NCBI RefSeq assembly: GCF_010548275.1 | Contig: NZ_JAAGLT010000033.1 | Coordinates: 41,319 to 105,318 of the forward strand | From: Streptomyces sp. SID12488 | GTDB lineage: Bacteria; Actinomycetota; Actinomycetes; Streptomycetales; Streptomycetaceae | Direction of reading: 5' to 3' | Length of the DNA stretch: 64,000 nt | Shown: positions 61,383 to 64,000 of the stretch, in pieces | How the letters are laid out: each line of letters opens with the position of its first letter | Numbering within the stretch: the first letter of the stretch is position 1 | The notes under the pieces: model-generated | Databases searched by the model: none | Seen by the model: the letters and a program-made list of their open reading frames with translations, nothing else | What the model was told of the DNA's origin: nothing | Position numbers and translations under genes: made by a program

Positions 61383-62825
61383 TCATATGGCGGGCGGGAT
61401 GTTCACGACCGGCACCGGGCTCCAGGTGGGCGGGATCAGCGCGGGTACGACCGCGCCCCGGACCTCCGCGAACTCGGTGTTCGCCGCGAGGAGTTGTTGC
61501 CGGGCGACACGCGGGTCGGCCTCCTTGTGGGCGGTCATGTGGGCGGCGATCATCGCGGCGACCACCGGGGTGGCGAACGAGGTGCCGCTCCACTGCGCGA
61601 ACCCCTCGAACACCACCTGGTCCGGGGTGCCCGAGGTCGTCTCGTGGTCCCCCGAGAGCACCCCGAGGTGCTGGGGGTCCTGGCAGGTGCAGGCGTAGGT
61701 GAAGTGGTGGCGGCAGGTGCCGTACGTGCTGTGCTGGTAGATGTACGGCACCGGGGCCTGGAATCCGGTGAGCGCGCCGGTGAGACGCTCGCCGGGGGCG
61801 TAGACCTTCACCCACGCGCCGTGGTTGGTGAAGCAGGCGCCGAACTCGCCGTCGCTGCGCAGGGCGCCGACGGAGATCACCGACTGGGCGTACTCGGGCT
61901 TGTCGGCGTAGGCGGCGGGCCAGAAGGGGGTGGCGCTGGCGTTGTTGCCCGCGGCGGCGACCAGCAGGGTGCGCGGCTGCTCGCGCAAGGCCTCCATGAA
62001 CGCGGCGAGGCCGAGCAGGCCTTCCGTGCTGCCGTTCGACGTGCCCGCGGACAGGCTGATGATGGCCGGCCAGCCGTCACGCTCGACGGCTTCGAAGAGC
62101 TTGTCGCCGAACTCGGACTCCAGGATCGCGCCGGCGTCGTTGAGGGTGTTGCGGGAGACGATGTCCGTGTTGGGGGCGACGGCCGCGACGAGCCCCGAGA
62201 TGAACGTGCCGTGCCCCGCGTACTGCTGGAGCACTCCGTTCGCGTCGCACTCGTCGATCTGGGGGTCGCCCTGGACGTGGGCCATCGCCGGGTAGGACGC
62301 GTAGTCGTTCATGAGGCCGGTGTCGATGACCAGGACGCCGACGGCGCTGTCCGCGTCGTAACCGCTCTCCGCCACCGCCGGGTTGGGTCCCGCGGTGTAC
62401 GGGACGGGCACGGGCTCGTCGCCGGGGCAGGCGTTGACGGGGGCGATGTGCACCACGTGGTTGCGGCTGACCAGACGGCGCCCCGCGTTGCCCTCCGTCT
62501 GCCTGAGCGCGCGCAGCGCGCCCGCCACCGCGCGGTCGCCACGCCGGTCGCCCTCGGCCGGGTCGCCGACCCGGATCCGGGTGATGCCCGACCGGTTGGT
62601 CTCCGGGCTCGCCCGGCGCACGTCGTCGGCGATCAGGCCGGCGGACGCGGTGAAGTGCGCGCGCACGGCGTCCTCGACGATCCGCGCCTCCTCGCCGTCG
62701 CGGGCGAGGACGACGCCCTTCTCGTAGATGAACTCGGCGGCGTCGTCCGGCCCCATCGCCAGTTCGACGCCGGGCATGGAGCGCTGGATCTGGTCGAACT
62801 GCTCCTGGAAACGCTGAGGTGCCAT
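61383..62825 (-). CDS. Intracellular subtilisin-like serine protease (S8)
   Basis: A 480-residue protease with a complete triad: Asp168 in VLVIDTGL, His205 in GHGTFISG and Ser416 in WSGTSFATP. Asn in AAGNN forms the oxyanion hole. There is no signal peptide or membrane segment, so it should act in the cytoplasm. The first 150 residues are a helical domain not seen in secreted subtilases. An insert at about 355-405 before the Ser motif carries clustered Cys and His (CRHHFTYACTC), a possible metal site. ATG 62825 has a G-rich Shine-Dalgarno. It leads the run with the sigma factor and acidic protein. Confidence 0.9.
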   Translation of the reverse strand: MAPQRFQEQFDQIQRSMPGVELAMGPDDAAEFIYEKGVVLARDGEEARIVEDAVRAHFTASAGLIADDVRRASPETNRSGITRIRVGDPAEGDRRGDRAVAGALRALRQTEGNAGRRLVSRNHVVHIAPVNACPGDEPVPVPYTAGPNPAVAESGYDADSAVGVLVIDTGLMNDYASYPAMAHVQGDPQIDECDANGVLQQYAGHGTFISGLVAAVAPNTDIVSRNTLNDAGAILESEFGDKLFEAVERDGWPAIISLSAGTSNGSTEGLLGLAAFMEALREQPRTLLVAAAGNNASATPFWPAAYADKPEYAQSVISVGALRSDGEFGACFTNHGAWVKVYAPGERLTGALTGFQAPVPYIYQHSTYGTCRHHFTYACTCQDPQHLGVLSGDHETTSGTPDQVVFEGFAQWSGTSFATPVVAAMIAAHMTAHKEADPRVARQQLLAANTEFAEVRGAVVPALIPPTWSPVPVVNIPPAI

Positions 62826-62886
62826 GGAATGTCCCCCCTTGAACCGATCCCCTGTTGCCTCTATTGAGAGCCACCGCACGGCCGCG

Positions 62887-62922
62887 TGATACAGGGGCCG
62901 CAACACGTTCGTTGATACAGGG
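62887..62922. promoter_or_regulatory. Direct repeats in the divergent subtilase/TPR promoter
   Basis: TGATACAGGG occurs at 62887-62896 and again at 62913-62922, 26 bases apart; a third related stretch, GATCAGGGATGG, follows. The 174-base region serves both divergent genes, so the repeats may be operators or promoter elements for the cluster's own sigma factor. Confidence 0.55.
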
Positions 62923-62999
62923 ATCGATCAGGGATGGACAGCGAGTTATCCATGGCCAAACCTGTGTGACACGGGGCGCGGAGCACTACCATCCGTTGG

Positions 63000-64000
63000 G
63001 TGACAGCGGGAAGCGACACGGTTCTCGAACTACTGCCGATGGTGTTCGCCCGCCCGAAGGACGCCCTCGCGCGCGCGGAGAACGTTCTCGGCAGCGATCC
63101 GACACCGTTGCACGCCTCGGTCGCCCACCAGGTGATCGGTCTGTGGCAGCGGGACTTCGGCGACATGCGTGTCGCCCTGCGTCACCTGCGGCGCGCCCGC
63201 GATCTCGCGGCGGACGCCGGGTCGGCGGAGCGCGAGGCGGACGTCCTCGGCACACTCGGCGTGGCACTGGTCCACGCGGGCCGTACCCGGCAGGGCCTGG
63301 AGGCGTTCGAGCAGGGCGTCGACCGGGGTACGGGGCATACCCGCGCGCGCGTGCTGTACCGGCGGGCGTACGCGTGGTGGGTGCTGGGGCATCATCGCGA
63401 GGCGCTGGAGGACGTACGGCGGGCCATTCCCGTGCTGCGGCAGGCGGACGACACCATCTGGACGGCGCGGGCGCTGACCCTGCGGGCCACCGTGCATCTG
63501 GCGCTCGGCCGGCCCGAGCGGGCCGACGCCGACTTCACCGCCGCCGAAGAACTGTGGGACACCACCGGCCAGGAACACGACAAAGCCGACGTCGTGGAGA
63601 GCCGGGCGCTGGCCGCGTACCGGGCGGGTGACATCCCGGCGGCGCTGCGCCTGTTCGACGAGGCGGCCGAGCGGTACGACCGGCTGGGCACGCCGATCTT
63701 CATGTTCTACATCCGCCGCTGCGAAGTGCTGATGGCCGCCGGGCTGGCCCGCGAGGCGGTCGCGGAGGCCGACGCGGCGCTCGGTGTGCTCGACGGCATC
63801 GGCGGGCAGAGCACCCGCAAGGCGGAGCTGCTGCTGACGGCCGCGAAGGCCGCCCGGCTCGCGGACGATCCGCACACCGCGATCGCCCGCGCGGCCGTGG
63901 CCGTACGCCTGTTCGCCGGGCAGCGGCGCAGCTGGTGGGAGGTGCACGCCCGGCTGGTGCTGCTGGAGGCGCGGGTCGCGACCGGGCGGACCTCGGGCCG
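63000..64000 (+). CDS. TPR-repeat protein, probably TPR-CHAT type (C-terminus outside window)
   Basis: An open frame from GTG 63000 to the window end, over 330 residues. It consists of helical pairs of TPR type, for example ASVAHQVIGLWQRDFGDMRV, LGTLGVALVHAGRTRQGLEA and RALTLRATVHLALGRPERAD. Similar Streptomyces proteins of about 900 residues carry a C-terminal CHAT (caspase-like) protease domain, but that part cannot be seen here. It is divergent from the subtilase gene. No stop in frame is present, and codon use is that of a true gene. Confidence 0.85.
   Translation, partial: MTAGSDTVLELLPMVFARPKDALARAENVLGSDPTPLHASVAHQVIGLWQRDFGDMRVALRHLRRARDLAADAGSAEREADVLGTLGVALVHAGRTRQGLEAFEQGVDRGTGHTRARVLYRRAYAWWVLGHHREALEDVRRAIPVLRQADDTIWTARALTLRATVHLALGRPERADADFTAAEELWDTTGQEHDKADVVESRALAAYRAGDIPAALRLFDEAAERYDRLGTPIFMFYIRRCEVLMAAGLAREAVAEADAALGVLDGIGGQSTRKAELLLTAAKAARLADDPHTAIARAAVAVRLFAGQRRSWWEVHARLVLLEARVATGRTSG

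Overview
The window is actinobacterial and almost certainly Streptomyces. It has very high G+C, strong third-position GC bias, many GTG starts and many GTGA or ATGA stop/start overlaps. It also carries a typical Streptomyces gene set: ECF sigma factors, an Rpf/LysM/M23 cell-wall hydrolase, a SpoIIE-type phosphatase, a wax ester/diacylglycerol acyltransferase, a TROVE protein and monomeric isocitrate dehydrogenase. I see no rRNA, tRNA, CRISPR array, transposase or phage module. Most of the window reads as chromosomal core or arm-proximal metabolism. Two decayed genes lie around 41.3-42.2 kb.

Layout. 1-6.7 kb: a secreted polysaccharide deacetylase (cut by the window edge), a universal stress protein, an ECF sigma factor and its zinc-binding membrane anti-sigma factor with an unknown gene between them, a Fpg/Nei DNA glycosylase and a PAS-GAF-PP2C-HATPase phosphatase. 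6.8-19.4 kb: a complete L-fucose utilisation locus. It holds L-fuconate dehydratase, SDR, aldo/keto reductase, mutarotase and lactonase in one translationally coupled run, a sugar ABC importer, a divergent GntR regulator with three operator-like sites, and two secreted glycosidases (GH29 fucosidase and a GH20 enzyme of the lacto-N-biosidase type). 19.7-26.1 kb: amidase, small proteins, two SDR proteins (one with a zinc ribbon) and WS/DGAT. 26.3-33.5 kb: GH92 mannosidase, GlgC plus a GT4 enzyme of the GlgM type, a FhuF-like iron-sulfur protein and a DMT-type membrane protein. 33.5-40.6 kb: RpfD-type hydrolase, Gnd, a PanD-GNAT-racemase run and a TROVE/Ro protein.

40.7-49.6 kb: an SRPBCC protein, remnants of a ketosynthase and an MMPL transporter, an ABC exporter behind a textbook SoxR promoter, an LPG-flippase-like protein, a probably Zur-controlled COG0523 metal chaperone, MscS and an M1 peptidase. 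49.8-60.0 kb: isocitrate dehydrogenase, then a GntR gene divergent from an S33 peptidase and a full five-gene peptide ABC importer. 60.1-64 kb: an ECF-like sigma factor coupled to an acidic protein, an intracellular subtilase, and a divergent TPR protein that runs off the window.

The best candidate for an under-described system is this last cluster (sigma factor, acidic partner, subtilase, TPR protein). Its layout resembles protease-controlled sigma switches. The fucose locus is the best supported pathway. Six copies of a GC-rich palindromic intergenic repeat are scattered over the window, and one of them has been captured as the C-terminus of an SDR protein.
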